Assembly (NCBI RefSeq): GCF_016811075.1
Contig: NZ_JAFBGL010000002.1
Span: 310,001 to 374,000, forward strand
DNA length: 64,000 nt
Origin: Oceaniferula flava
GTDB taxonomy: Bacteria; Verrucomicrobiota; Verrucomicrobiia; Verrucomicrobiales; Akkermansiaceae
Reading direction: 5' to 3'
Below the pieces are notes generated by a model. That model did no database searches, was not told the DNA's origin, and saw only the letters and a program-made list of their open reading frames with translations. Of the stretch, positions 9,094-19,440 are shown piece after piece. Numbering within the stretch: position 1 is the stretch's first letter; every line of letters starts with the position of its first letter. The position numbers and the translations under genes were made by a program.

Positions 9094-9128
9094 GGAATAA
9101 GAAGTTGGAATTAGGAAATGGGGATAGT
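9094..9128 (-). repeat. 7-nt periodic leader repeat before lpdA
   Basis: Five heptamers in register on the plus strand (GGAATAA, GAAGTTG, GAATTAG, GAAATGG, GGATAGT), giving a pyrimidine-rich ATTC-like period in the lpdA leader, ending 8 nt before the ATG. Resembles the tract before leuS. Function unknown. Confidence 0.5.
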
Positions 9129-9192
9129 GCGGCTTTTTGGGAGCCGAGGAAACGTGGACAGATGGTGGGGGAATGTCAATGACGAGCCACTG

Positions 9193-9239
9193 AGGAAAAG
9201 AAAAAACCAGCCCTCAGCAGACTGCCGGAAGCTGGTTTT
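9193..9239 (-). terminator. Rho-independent terminator of the gene at 9261-9848
   Basis: AAAACCAGC (9203-9211) pairs with GCTGGTTTT (9231-9239); on the minus strand the stem is followed by a U-rich run (complement of GAAAAGAAAAAA). It separates this gene from lpdA. Confidence 0.88.
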
Positions 9240-9260
9240 ACGAAGTGAAGGCGTGGTCGG

Positions 9261-9848
9261 CTAGCCCATGGCCGGCGGGGCGCCTGGTGGAGGGGTGGAC
9301 GGTTTGTCTTTTCCTCCGAAATATTTGATCATGCCGATGATGCCAAAAACCAAGGCGAGGAAACCGCAGCCCCCAAAAATCGCGAATGCGCCTAAGCCTT
9401 TTCCTACGATCGCAAATACCGAGGTGGAAGGCACACTGGCGATGCGTAGGGTGTGGCCGTCGGCCAAGCCGCTGGCCTTGACTTGGTAGACCTTGCCTTT
9501 TTCAACCTGATGTTTGGCCACCAGGTGCTGATTGCCTAAGCTACTGGTCCCTCCCGGTTTTGAGGCGATCATGCTCGCGCCGGATTGTTTTTCGATGAAC
9601 TCGACAGAGATCGGGGCGAGGTCGGTGGTGGCATCGCTGGTGAGCCAGATGGTCACCTCCGTGTCTTCGTCCGCAGTGTAATTAAGCGTGTAGGGCGTCA
9701 TGAAGCTCATGCCCTTGTTGATGTCTTCGGTGAACTCCTTGCTTGTGGAGAATGCACTCATGCCGAGGAAGGCTGCAATGCCTCCGCCGCCGATGAGGAT
9801 AAGAAGCGCGGTGATAAGGAATCCGCAGCCTTTTTTCTGGTTAGCCAT
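9261..9848 (-). CDS. small two-TM membrane protein of unknown function
   Basis: 195 residues from MANQKKGCGFLITALLILIG. One N-terminal transmembrane helix (about 8-32), a beta-rich periplasmic middle containing YTADEDTEVTIWLTSDATTD (a form seen in emp24/GOLD-like or pre-peptidase-like beta domains, not a firm match), then a second TM (about 150-175, GAFAIFGGCGFLALVFGIIG) and a Pro-rich tail. The start is internal to a longer open frame; the chosen ATG gives a normal membrane anchor. Function not recognised. Confidence 0.7.
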   Translation of the reverse strand: MANQKKGCGFLITALLILIGGGGIAAFLGMSAFSTSKEFTEDINKGMSFMTPYTLNYTADEDTEVTIWLTSDATTDLAPISVEFIEKQSGASMIASKPGGTSSLGNQHLVAKHQVEKGKVYQVKASGLADGHTLRIASVPSTSVFAIVGKGLGAFAIFGGCGFLALVFGIIGMIKYFGGKDKPSTPPPGAPPAMG

Positions 9849-9995
9849 AATGAAGGTGGGGTGTTTGAAGTGGGTGTAAGCGATTCTGCCTGAGTGATGA
9901 TGCTTTGGCAAGGGCTCAAGCTGGCAGCAGGTATGACGAATCGATCCCGCACTTATGCAGATTCTTTGATCCGGAGGCTATCCAGAACGTTGGGC

Positions 9996-12900
9996 TTACT
10001 TGAGAGTGGAAAGGTAGGCCACGAGATCGCGGATTTCCTTTTTGCTGAGCAGGGCACCCATGGGAGGCATGGCGGAGACGGTGCCGAAGCCCTTCGCGAC
10101 TTTGGCGTTCGGTGCGACCAGCGATTCCAGGATAAACTTGCGGTCGCCACGCTTCGCCAATCCGGAAAGGTTGGGGCCGGCCATGGCGACATCGTGATGT
10201 TTCTCCGTGGTGTGGCAGCGCATGCACTGGGCGGCTGGGTGCGAGTTGAAAATCGCCTCTCCTGCGGTGGCGTTGCCTCCGTGGAGGGTGATCCTGTAAG
10301 GGCTCAGTGGGTTCTGGGCATCGAGCGATTCTTTGTATTTCGCTAGGGCCTGCTGCACGGCTGCTTGCTGCTGGCTTTCCGCTGCGGCGATGATTTCCAG
10401 GGCTGCCCCAGCGTCTCCCTGACCAGCGGTGAGCTGCTGCACGGCGGTGGCAAGATGCTGCTGCACGGCGGCGTCCCGGCTCGCGGCGGCCAGTGACCAG
10501 GCGGTCTGGCGAAGGATGAGGGGCTTGCCGGGATCAGTCGCTTGTTGAATCAGTGTGGCGCTGCCGGATTTGGCATGCTTGCTGTGGAGGCGCAGGGCAG
10601 TGGCAGCGACCTGCGGGTCCTTGTTTCCAATGAGCTTCTTTAGAACCTCGCTAAAATTAGCGGGAGGGTTCTGGGCCACACTCTTTAAGGCTTCCGTTCG
10701 TGCCTTGCTGTTGATCTTGCCATTGCGGGCGATGCTGAGGAGGCGGGAGGCGGGGATGGCATCGAGCTTCAAGCGGTAGTGCGAGCTCAGGGCGAGAAGT
10801 TCGGCGGTGACCTGGCTGTTGGCAGTGAGCAGCTTTGGCAGGTCCTGCTGGAGGATGTTGACCAGGTTCTTGTTGCTGCGTTTTTCCATCGGCTGATGAC
10901 GACCGAGTGATTGGTCGATGGCGGGAGGGGTGTTCCAGAGACCGAGCAGACGGACGGCTTCGCGGCGCTGATCGAGATCGACCTGTGGATTGGTCGAGCC
11001 GATGTAGCTGAGCAAGGCGCGGATGTTGGCATCGCCGCCGACGCGGAAAGCCGAGTGCACGAGACGACGCTGCATCATGGGGGTGAGCTTACCTGATGGT
11101 TTTGGATCGCTGGCAAACGCTGGCAGCAGCTTGGCCACAGAGGGCTGTGCAGCGACGATGGGAAGGTCGTGAATGGCGCGGATGCTGGCGTCGCGGACGG
11201 ACTGTGAGCGGTCGCTGAGAAATTGTGCAATCTCCGGGCTGCGGTGGCGGCGCAGGGTGAGCACGGCAGCGAGGCGGACGGCGGCCGACGGATGATTTTT
11301 CAACTCTAGCAGTTGATCGGTCTGCGCGGTGCCGAACAAGCCCATTACACCGGCGTGGCGCAGGTAGGCGTCGGCATCGTTGTTGTTAGCCAGGAGTTGA
11401 ACGAGCTTGGAAAATGCGGCGCGGTGCTTGATTTTTCCGAGAGCGATGGCTGCGAAGCTCTGCACGCGGGGTGACGGATTCTGCAGGAGAGTTTCCAGGG
11501 CGAGGCCTCGTTTTTCCATCGCCTGAGCCTCACCGAGGCAGCGGGCGATCTGGGATTGGATTTCCTCCTCGTGATCTTGCATGGCCATGGCGATGAGTTG
11601 GGCGGTGGCTTTTTTCCCCGCTTGGTTCTCGTGCCGTGCGTTCATTCCCAGGCCCCAGATGGCATGCAGTCTCGGCAGGAGTTCGTCGCTGCCATCAAAC
11701 GCGGCAACGAAGAGTTCCGGCTGTTGTTTTCTCGCCATGGCAAATTGGGCGCGCAGGCGGATGCGCATGTCGGGGTAAGCGAGCAGGGCCGTGAGCTTGT
11801 CGTCGGTGATTTCATCAAAGTTGCTGTTCACCAGGATGCCGACTTTTTCGATGGTGGTATCGTGTTCCGATCCCTTTTTGCTGAGTGTGTAAACCCGACC
11901 CGCCTGGTGGGTTTTCCAGCCGCCGATGAAGTCGCTGACGTAGATTTTCCCATCGTAACCGTAATCGACATCGGTGACGGCCGCGCCTTGATTGAACAAG
12001 TAATGTTCGGAGACCTTCATGCCCGCGCCGTCATTCTCAACAGCGAAGGCAAGAATGTTAGAGATCTTGGCCGCGCCCCGGTAGTCGCAGACGAGAAAAT
12101 GACCGGGAGTCCCTGGGTAGGAAACGGGGCCAGGGTGATAGGTTAGGCCGGAGGGGCCGCTGGTGAGATTGCTTACCGGCGGGAGCATGTAGGCCGGCTG
12201 GCTGGGGTTGCGCGTCTGCCACATTTTCTCCTGCATCCAGCGGTTGATCGGGCGCTTTTCCAGATCGGCGGCACGGTGGAAGGAATGCAGCACCTGGTGG
12301 CCCATGCGCCAGCCGGAGTCGGCTCCCTCCATGACGTAAACCACGCGGGCGCGATCTCCCTGGTCCGAGTTGTTATCCACCGTGATGGCATTGCCGAATT
12401 GGTCAAATGCGATCTCCTTCGGGTTGCGCAGGCCGGTGTGGATCACTTCCATGTTCGATCCATCCGGCTCAAAGCGCAGCACGGCGCCCTGGCCAGGGTA
12501 GCTGTAGTGGCGACCCTCCTTGGTGGTGATGTTGAATCCACGGTCGCCAATAGTGGCGTAGATTCTGCCGTCTGGGCCGTAGGCGAAGCCGTTGAGGTCG
12601 TGACCGGAAAAGGAAACCCGCACGCCGAAACCATCTTGCAGCGAGGTTCGGCTATCGGAAATGCCGTCGCCGTCCTTATCCTTGAGTAGCCAGATGTGGG
12701 GGATGCAGGCGAAGTAAACATCGCCATTATATGAGAAAATACCTGCCGCAGTGCCGTCCAAGGGGGCGTTGAACTGATCGGCGAAGATGTGATGGAAGTC
12801 AGCCACACCATCGTGGTTGAAGTCCTGGAGGATGCGGATTTTTTCCGAGTGTCGGGTATAGTGTTCCGGTGGGTGCTTGGCATGCCAACGCTGATACATG

Positions 12901-13214
12901 GCGAGCCGGTCATCGGTGCTTTGGGAGGCGATGTCCTCCTTGATCCAGTATCGCCGCTGGCGGTTGTCGTCGATCCCCCGGTTGTCCATGAAACGCCAGG
13001 TCTCCGCGACTAAAACCCGACCTTTTTCATCGATGGTCAGAGCCGTTGGGGAGAAAACGCCTTGGGAGGCATGATCGGCAAATACTTTCAGCTTTGTGTC
13101 CGGTGCAATCTTGATCTGGGGCAGGGCTTCACTGGGAACCAGGGTGGGGGCGGCGTGGCTGGCGCTGAGGCTGAGGCAGCCGGATAGGAAGATGAGGTGA
13201 TGGCGGAAGGTCAT
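9996..13214 (-). CDS. PVC-type heme-binding protein: beta-propeller, HEAT repeats and C-terminal cytochrome c
   Basis: 1072 residues. Signal peptide (MTFRHHLIFLSGCLSLSASHA). About 25-420 is the Pirellula/Verrucomicrobium 'membrane-bound dehydrogenase' beta-propeller domain (TIGR02604-like, with GRIYATIGDRGFNI and HTGLRNPKEIAFDQFG). About 470-900 is a string of HEAT-like helices (VRSFAAIALGKIKH type). The C-terminus is a single cytochrome c of the TIGR02603 type with CMRCH as the c-heme site and a Met in SAMPPMGALLS as probable axial ligand. These proteins are numerous in planctomycetes and verrucomicrobia and presumably oxidise sugars or other substrates in the periplasm; the substrate is unknown. 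A 13247 start would add 11 residues; 13212-13214 gives a standard signal peptide. Confidence 0.88.
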   Translation of the reverse strand: MTFRHHLIFLSGCLSLSASHAAPTLVPSEALPQIKIAPDTKLKVFADHASQGVFSPTALTIDEKGRVLVAETWRFMDNRGIDDNRQRRYWIKEDIASQSTDDRLAMYQRWHAKHPPEHYTRHSEKIRILQDFNHDGVADFHHIFADQFNAPLDGTAAGIFSYNGDVYFACIPHIWLLKDKDGDGISDSRTSLQDGFGVRVSFSGHDLNGFAYGPDGRIYATIGDRGFNITTKEGRHYSYPGQGAVLRFEPDGSNMEVIHTGLRNPKEIAFDQFGNAITVDNNSDQGDRARVVYVMEGADSGWRMGHQVLHSFHRAADLEKRPINRWMQEKMWQTRNPSQPAYMLPPVSNLTSGPSGLTYHPGPVSYPGTPGHFLVCDYRGAAKISNILAFAVENDGAGMKVSEHYLFNQGAAVTDVDYGYDGKIYVSDFIGGWKTHQAGRVYTLSKKGSEHDTTIEKVGILVNSNFDEITDDKLTALLAYPDMRIRLRAQFAMARKQQPELFVAAFDGSDELLPRLHAIWGLGMNARHENQAGKKATAQLIAMAMQDHEEEIQSQIARCLGEAQAMEKRGLALETLLQNPSPRVQSFAAIALGKIKHRAAFSKLVQLLANNNDADAYLRHAGVMGLFGTAQTDQLLELKNHPSAAVRLAAVLTLRRHRSPEIAQFLSDRSQSVRDASIRAIHDLPIVAAQPSVAKLLPAFASDPKPSGKLTPMMQRRLVHSAFRVGGDANIRALLSYIGSTNPQVDLDQRREAVRLLGLWNTPPAIDQSLGRHQPMEKRSNKNLVNILQQDLPKLLTANSQVTAELLALSSHYRLKLDAIPASRLLSIARNGKINSKARTEALKSVAQNPPANFSEVLKKLIGNKDPQVAATALRLHSKHAKSGSATLIQQATDPGKPLILRQTAWSLAAASRDAAVQQHLATAVQQLTAGQGDAGAALEIIAAAESQQQAAVQQALAKYKESLDAQNPLSPYRITLHGGNATAGEAIFNSHPAAQCMRCHTTEKHHDVAMAGPNLSGLAKRGDRKFILESLVAPNAKVAKGFGTVSAMPPMGALLSKKEIRDLVAYLSTLK

Positions 13215-13274
13215 GGATAGGGAGAGATACGTCAGGACATGGCACACAATTTTCAGTTGTCGTGCAAGGGAGGG

Positions 13275-13312
13275 AATAAAAAATCCCGCCCCCCGGTAGT
13301 GGGAAGCGGGAT
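13275..13312 (-). terminator. Rho-independent terminator of icd
   Basis: ATCCCGC (13283-13289) pairs with GCGGGAT (13306-13312); on the minus strand it runs into UUUUUUAUUCCC. It lies 20 nt past the icd stop. Confidence 0.88.
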
Positions 13313-13334
13313 GAAATAGGGAAACGGCAAGGGC

Positions 13335-15563
<2,229 letters not shown>

Positions 15564-15696
15564 TTATGAGTTAGGCGGCCCAAGGTCAATGTTATTCCCC
15601 GTGTGCCGGCGCTGGCGACGACCGGAAAACCGTCGAGAATCCGAGGGAAACCACCCCTTCGCGCGATGCTTCTGTGTTTGGCGGTGGAAAATTATT

Positions 15697-15715
15697 GCAA
15701 GCGAGTCTCAATTGC
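15697..15715. promoter_or_regulatory. candidate iron-responsive (Fur-type) operator before feoA
   Basis: GCAAGCGAG-T-CTCAATTGC is a 19-bp inverted repeat matching at 7 of 9 pairs, centred 28 nt before the feoA ATG. Size and position suit a Fur-family operator for a ferrous-iron operon, but it matches the E. coli Fur consensus at only about half of its positions, so the regulator is inferred from context. Confidence 0.4.
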
Positions 15716-15733
15716 GCTTGATTGTGGGCGAGC

Positions 15734-15985
15734 ATGATCGCAGACGCTGCCAACGACCACCACGCCACTCCCGCTACGACATTGAGTCAGGCGAGCGCTG
15801 GCTGTCAGTTACGTATCAGTCAGCTGGAGGGCAAAGCCTGCAAGCGCTTGCGCGAACTGGGTTTCTGCGAGGAGATGGAAATCTGCAAGCTCTCTGACGG
15901 ACGCAACATGATTTGCTCTGTCTGCGGCACCCGCATGGCACTCAGCCGCAAACTCGGTGACCAGGTGATGGTCGAAATGGTTTAA
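15734..15985 (+). CDS. feoA: FeoA family protein
   Basis: 83 residues. The SH3-like FeoA core runs from about 16 to the end: ACKRLRELGFCEEMEICKL, then MALSRKLGDQVMVEMV. FeoA is a small cytoplasmic partner of FeoB in ferrous-iron uptake. It contains extra cysteines (CQL, KAC, GFC, MEIC, MICSVC), more than is usual for FeoA, which could bind metal. The ATG at 15734 is preferred to a TTG four codons earlier. It ends 23 nt before feoB. Confidence 0.85.
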   Translation: MIADAANDHHATPATTLSQASAGCQLRISQLEGKACKRLRELGFCEEMEICKLSDGRNMICSVCGTRMALSRKLGDQVMVEMV

Positions 15986-16008
15986 CCGAACACAACAAGA
16001 CTCCAAGT

Positions 16009-18090
16009 ATGGAAACAATCGCTCTTGTGGGAAACCCGAACAGCGGGAAAACCACACTTTTCAATGCTCTGACGGGGGCGAACCAAAAAACCGGGAACTA
16101 CGCCGGTGTTACGGTCTCCCGCGTTTCCGGCACTCTTCGCACGCCTCACGGCAACAAATACGAGCTGCTCGATCTCCCCGGTTGCTACTCGCTGAGCCCC
16201 AATTCTCCCGACGAGCGGATTACCCGCGATGTCCTGCTTGGCGACCAAGAAGGTGCCGAACGTCCATCAGCGGTGGTCTGTGTCGTGGATGCTTCGAACC
16301 TGGAGCGACACCTGTATCTGGTCACCCAAATCGTCGATCTCGGCCTGCCCATCGTGGTGGCACTGAACAAGGTGGACCTCGCGGAAAAACAAGGCATTCG
16401 CGTGAATGTCGACTTACTCTCGGAGGAACTCGGTCTGCCGGTGGTGCCTTGCCAAGCAAACAAGGGCAAGGGCGTGGTGGATCTCAAACACGCCATCCGC
16501 CAGCCCTTCCCTCACATCCCCAATCGCACGTGGCAGGGGGATAAAGCCACGGAAAAGGCAATTGTTGATCTGACGTCCGAGCTTGAGACCACTGGGCTGG
16601 AGCAGCCCCAAGCTCACGCCATTCACCTGCTGGCCGATGTGGCCTACCGCACCGAAGAGCAGCCGGGGATCGATCGCGGTGTGCGTCAAACGGCGATGGA
16701 CGCGGCCGATGTGGCGATCCGTTCCGGCACCGCGCCCGATGAAAATATCTCCCAATCGCGCACTCGCCGGGTGCAGGAAATCTGCAAGATGGCTGCGCGC
16801 CGTCAGGACACTCAGGGCCTGACCACCAGCGATAAAATCGATCAAATTCTGCTGCATCCTGTTCTTGGATGGGTGTTTTTTGCCACCTCCATGATGGTGG
16901 TGTTCTGGACCATTTTCAGCCTGGCCGAGTATCCGATGGGCTGGGTCGAGGCGGGGATTGATTTTGTCAAAAATACCGTCGTGGGCGGAATGCCGGAGGG
17001 GGATGTTAAAGATCTTGTGTCCGACGGCATCATCGATGGTGTCGGTAGTGTGGTGATTTTCCTCCCGCAAATTCTCCTTCTGCTGTTTTTCATCGGGCTG
17101 ATGGAAACCACCGGTTACATGTCGCGCGCCGCCTTCCTCATGGACAATCTGATGAGCAAGGTGGGGCTCAGTGGCAAGGCCTTCCTGCCCTTGCTGAGTT
17201 CATATGCCTGCGCCATCCCCGGCATCATGGCCACCCGCACCATGGATAGCGCCAAGCAGCGCTTACTGACCATCATGATTGCTCCGTGGATGAGCTGCAC
17301 CGCCCGTCTGCCAGTCTACGCGCTCTTGATTGGGATGTTGCTGGCTGGTTACGGAGCAATGGTTCAGGCTCTGGTATTGGCTGGGCTTTATGTCCTGGGC
17401 ACGAGCACGGCCTTGCTGGCCGCCTGGTTGCTTGCCCCACGCGTCAAGGGGAGTGAGGAGCAGACGCACTTCATGATGGAACTGCCGTCCTACACGGTGC
17501 CGGATTTCAAATTCATCTTCCGCCATCTGATCGAGCGTGCCTGGTCGTTTCTCGCCAAGGCTGGCACCATCATCTTGGGGATTTCCATCATTCTCTGGGC
17601 CTTGAAAACCTACCCCAAACCTGAAGAGGGCACTCCTGCGGCGTCCGATGCCGGTCTCGCTCTCGAGCAAAGTTACATGGGGCAAATCGGTCATGCGATT
17701 GAACCTGTGGTGAAGCCGCTGGGTTACGATTGGCGCACCGGAACCGCACTGGTCGCCGCGTTTGCTGCCCGCGAGGTGTTCAACACCAGTCTGGCGATCT
17801 CCTATTCAGTCGATGAGGAGGAGTTCGAGGATGAGGATTCATTCCTCGATCAACTCCGAGCCAAAATGAACGCCGCCACCTGGGAAGATGGCACGCCCAT
17901 CTACACCCCTCTGACCACCATGAGTCTCCTGGTCTTTTTCGTCTACGCGCTGCAATGCTTGCCGACCACGGCAGTGGTTCGGCGTGAAACCGGTTCGTGG
18001 AAATGGGCGCTGGGTCAGCTCGGTGCGATGTCGGCCTTTGCCTGGCTTGCTGCCTTCCTCGTGTTCCAAGTCGGGAGCCTGTTTGTCTAA
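16009..18090 (+). CDS. feoB: ferrous iron transport protein B
   Basis: 693 residues. The N-terminal G domain carries G1 GNPNSGKT (8-15), G2 region GNYAGVTV, G3 DLPG and G4 NKVD, followed by the helical GDI-like domain; from about 280 there are about ten transmembrane helices, with the two Gate motifs (LSSYACAIPGIMATRT and SYSV...LVFFVYALQCLPT regions). FeoB moves Fe2+ across the inner membrane. It is shorter than E. coli FeoB (773) mainly at the C-terminus. Operon feoA-feoB followed by a Cys-rich small protein. Confidence 0.96.
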   Translation: METIALVGNPNSGKTTLFNALTGANQKTGNYAGVTVSRVSGTLRTPHGNKYELLDLPGCYSLSPNSPDERITRDVLLGDQEGAERPSAVVCVVDASNLERHLYLVTQIVDLGLPIVVALNKVDLAEKQGIRVNVDLLSEELGLPVVPCQANKGKGVVDLKHAIRQPFPHIPNRTWQGDKATEKAIVDLTSELETTGLEQPQAHAIHLLADVAYRTEEQPGIDRGVRQTAMDAADVAIRSGTAPDENISQSRTRRVQEICKMAARRQDTQGLTTSDKIDQILLHPVLGWVFFATSMMVVFWTIFSLAEYPMGWVEAGIDFVKNTVVGGMPEGDVKDLVSDGIIDGVGSVVIFLPQILLLLFFIGLMETTGYMSRAAFLMDNLMSKVGLSGKAFLPLLSSYACAIPGIMATRTMDSAKQRLLTIMIAPWMSCTARLPVYALLIGMLLAGYGAMVQALVLAGLYVLGTSTALLAAWLLAPRVKGSEEQTHFMMELPSYTVPDFKFIFRHLIERAWSFLAKAGTIILGISIILWALKTYPKPEEGTPAASDAGLALEQSYMGQIGHAIEPVVKPLGYDWRTGTALVAAFAAREVFNTSLAISYSVDEEEFEDEDSFLDQLRAKMNAATWEDGTPIYTPLTTMSLLVFFVYALQCLPTTAVVRRETGSWKWALGQLGAMSAFAWLAAFLVFQVGSLFV

Positions 18091-18144
18091 GTCTCCGGGG
18101 GAATGCCGATTGCATTCGCCGTCTAACTAAGCGAGATTCTGAAT

Positions 18145-18315
18145 ATGGACTGGGAAAACTGGCAAAGCTACGCCGCTCCGGCAATCGTGCTCGTCACCAT
18201 CGGCATCTTCATCCGCCGCTGGGTTAAAGCCAAGATCGCCGAAAGCGATGCCAAATGCTGCGGCGGCCGCTGCGGCTGCGCCGCCTCCAAGCGCAAGAAG
18301 CTTCAGGAGAGGTAG
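18145..18315 (+). CDS. FeoB-associated Cys-rich membrane protein
   Basis: A 56-residue ORF 54 nt after feoB, starting MDWENWQSYAAPAIVLVTIG and continuing IFIRRWVKAKIAESDAKCC. One transmembrane helix (about 9-25), then a short cytoplasmic tail with the cluster KCCGGRCGCAASKRKK. Size, position and the CC-CxC cluster fit the FeoB-associated Cys-rich family (PF12669; FeoC-like role proposed in some phyla). It ends only 15 nt before the tandem-repeat region. Confidence 0.8.
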   Translation: MDWENWQSYAAPAIVLVTIGIFIRRWVKAKIAESDAKCCGGRCGCAASKRKKLQER

Positions 18316-18330
18316 TGGCGAAGGTTATCG

Positions 18331-18380
18331 GTTTGTCAGTTTGTCAGTTTGTCAGTTTGTCAGTTTGTCAGTTTGTCAGT
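18331..18380. repeat. tandem repeat (GTTTGTCA)6
   Basis: Six perfect copies of the octamer GTTTGTCA followed by GT, starting 16 nt after the stop of the Cys-rich gene and running directly into the pentamer array. No interruptions. Noncoding. Confidence 0.97.
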
Positions 18381-18460
18381 GCCGTGCCGTGCCGTGCCGT
18401 GCCGTGGCGTGGCGTGGCGTGGCGTGGCGTGGCGTGGCGTGGCGTGGCGTGGCGTGGCGT
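18381..18460. repeat. tandem repeat (GCCGT)5(GGCGT)11
   Basis: Sixteen perfect pentamers: five GCCGT then eleven GGCGT, one base different, so the second array looks like an expansion of a mutated first unit. Open frames through it encode only repeat peptides and are not genes. Confidence 0.97.
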
Positions 18461-18509
18461 GGCGATGCTGCCGCTCGTGGTGATTTCGAGTTGGTAGATT
18501 TCGAGGAAT

Positions 18510-18603
18510 AGCCCCAGCGGGGCGATAGAAACTAGCGCGGGGTGAAACCCCGGGGGGCACATCGCCGTTAGGTGGATCAAGTCCCGGCAGGGACGACAGA
18601 AGC
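18510..18603. repeat. left inverted repeat of the REP-transposase unit
   Basis: Near-complement of 19121-19210. It contains three small hairpins: CCCC-AGC-GGGG (18512-18522), GGGG-TGAAA-CCCC (about 18539-18552) and GTCCC-GGCA-GGGAC (18581-18594). The outer parts match the right copy closely; the centre (about 18553-18580) has diverged. Confidence 0.85.
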
Positions 18604-18668
18604 TTGGCCCCCCCTTAGCTCTTCCTTTTGGTCTCGTCTCCAATCAACATTGCGCCATACTGAACGAC

Positions 18669-19115
18669 ATGGCATCCACCCACACTGCCCTTTATTACCA
18701 TTTGGTGTTTTCCACAAAAAAACGAGAAGCCCGGTTCGATGCCGCATTCAGAATTAAACTCCACGGCTACCTTGGTGGGGCGGTTAGCGGTCTGGCCGGA
18801 GTGCCCCTTGCCATTGGTGGCGTTGCGGATCACGTGCATCTATTGGTCGGTTTGAAAACCACCCATAGTCTGTCGGATTTCATGCGTGAACTGAAAGCTT
18901 GTTCATCGAAATGGGTGACTGGGGAGCTCAAGAGGAAGGCCTTTGCGTGGCAGGAGGGTTATGGGGCCTTTACGGTGAGTTCTCCCGATTTGGAAAAGGT
19001 GCGACTATATATGCTTCATCAGGAAGAGCATCACCGGAAGGTGACCTTCAAGGAGGAATATCTGGCGATGTTAAAGCGGGGGAAGGTGGAATACGATGAA
19101 CGCTTTCTATGGTAG
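18669..19115 (+). CDS. REP-associated / IS200-like Y1 transposase
   Basis: 148 residues of the Y1_Tnp family (PF01797): HLVFSTKKREARF at the N-terminus, the HUH metal site HVH at residues 55-57 (ADHVHLLVGL), WQEGYGAFTVS (about 94-104), and a helix VRLYMLHQEEHH in which Tyr114 is the likely nucleophile. Such enzymes cut and rejoin single-stranded DNA at hairpins. Full length and apparently intact. GACGAC precedes the ATG with no clear ribosome site. Confidence 0.88.
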   Translation: MASTHTALYYHLVFSTKKREARFDAAFRIKLHGYLGGAVSGLAGVPLAIGGVADHVHLLVGLKTTHSLSDFMRELKACSSKWVTGELKRKAFAWQEGYGAFTVSSPDLEKVRLYMLHQEEHHRKVTFKEEYLAMLKRGKVEYDERFLW

Positions 19116-19120
19116 GCGGG

Positions 19121-19210
19121 GCTTCTGTCGTCCCTCCCGGGACTTGGTGCTCTCGGAACTTCATTCCCGGGGTTTCACCCCGCGCTAGTTTCTATCGCCC
19201 CTCCGGGGCT
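19121..19210. repeat. right inverted repeat of the REP-transposase unit
   Basis: Starts 5 nt after the transposase stop. Its reverse complement matches 18510-18603 in AGCCCC, GGGGCGATAGAAACTAGCGC, GGGGTGAAACCCCGGG, AAGTCCCGG and GGGACGACAGAAGC. Confidence 0.85.
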
Positions 19211-19236
19211 GGGATTTGAGCGGGGGCGGTTTCAGC

Positions 19237-19362
19237 TCAAACTCAAACTCAAACTCAGGATCAGGATCAGGATCAGGATCAGGATCAGGATCAGGATCAG
19301 GATCAGGATCAGGATCAGGATCAGGCTTTGGCTTTGGCTTTGGCTTTGGCTTTGGCTTTGGT
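19237..19362. repeat. composite hexamer array (TCAAAC)3(TCAGGA)11(TTTGGC)5
   Basis: Three TCAAAC (19237-19254), eleven TCAGGA (19255-19320), one TCAGGC, five TTTGGC (19327-19356) and a final TTTGGT. All units are six bases, so a frame stays open through them (Ser-Asn, Ser-Gly and Gly-Phe dipeptides at 19216-19428), but this has no gene-like flanks and is treated as noncoding. Confidence 0.95.
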
Positions 19363-19440
19363 GCGAGAAGTTTTCTAACACTCCTTAGCTCCGAGATCTG
19401 GAAGAAATCTAGAAATGTAGTTTTCTAGGAGTCGATAAGC

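Larger units (their letters stand above)
18510..19210 (+). mobile_element. REP-associated tyrosine transposase (RAYT) unit, IS200-like
   Basis: A Y1 transposase gene (18669-19115) framed by about 90-nt imperfect inverted repeats rich in short hairpins. IS200/IS605 elements and RAYTs act on single-stranded hairpins at their ends and make no target duplications; none is seen. Large palindromic flanks around a lone single-copy-type transposase fit the domesticated RAYT class better than a self-moving IS. The unit lies between the convergent ends of the feo operon and dxs, with microsatellites just outside both repeats. Confidence 0.75.

Noticed and set aside
19216-19428. Open frame through the hexamer arrays encoding Ser-Gly and Gly-Phe repeats
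   Set aside because: It is open only because the units are six bases long; it has no ribosome site and no non-repeat domain.
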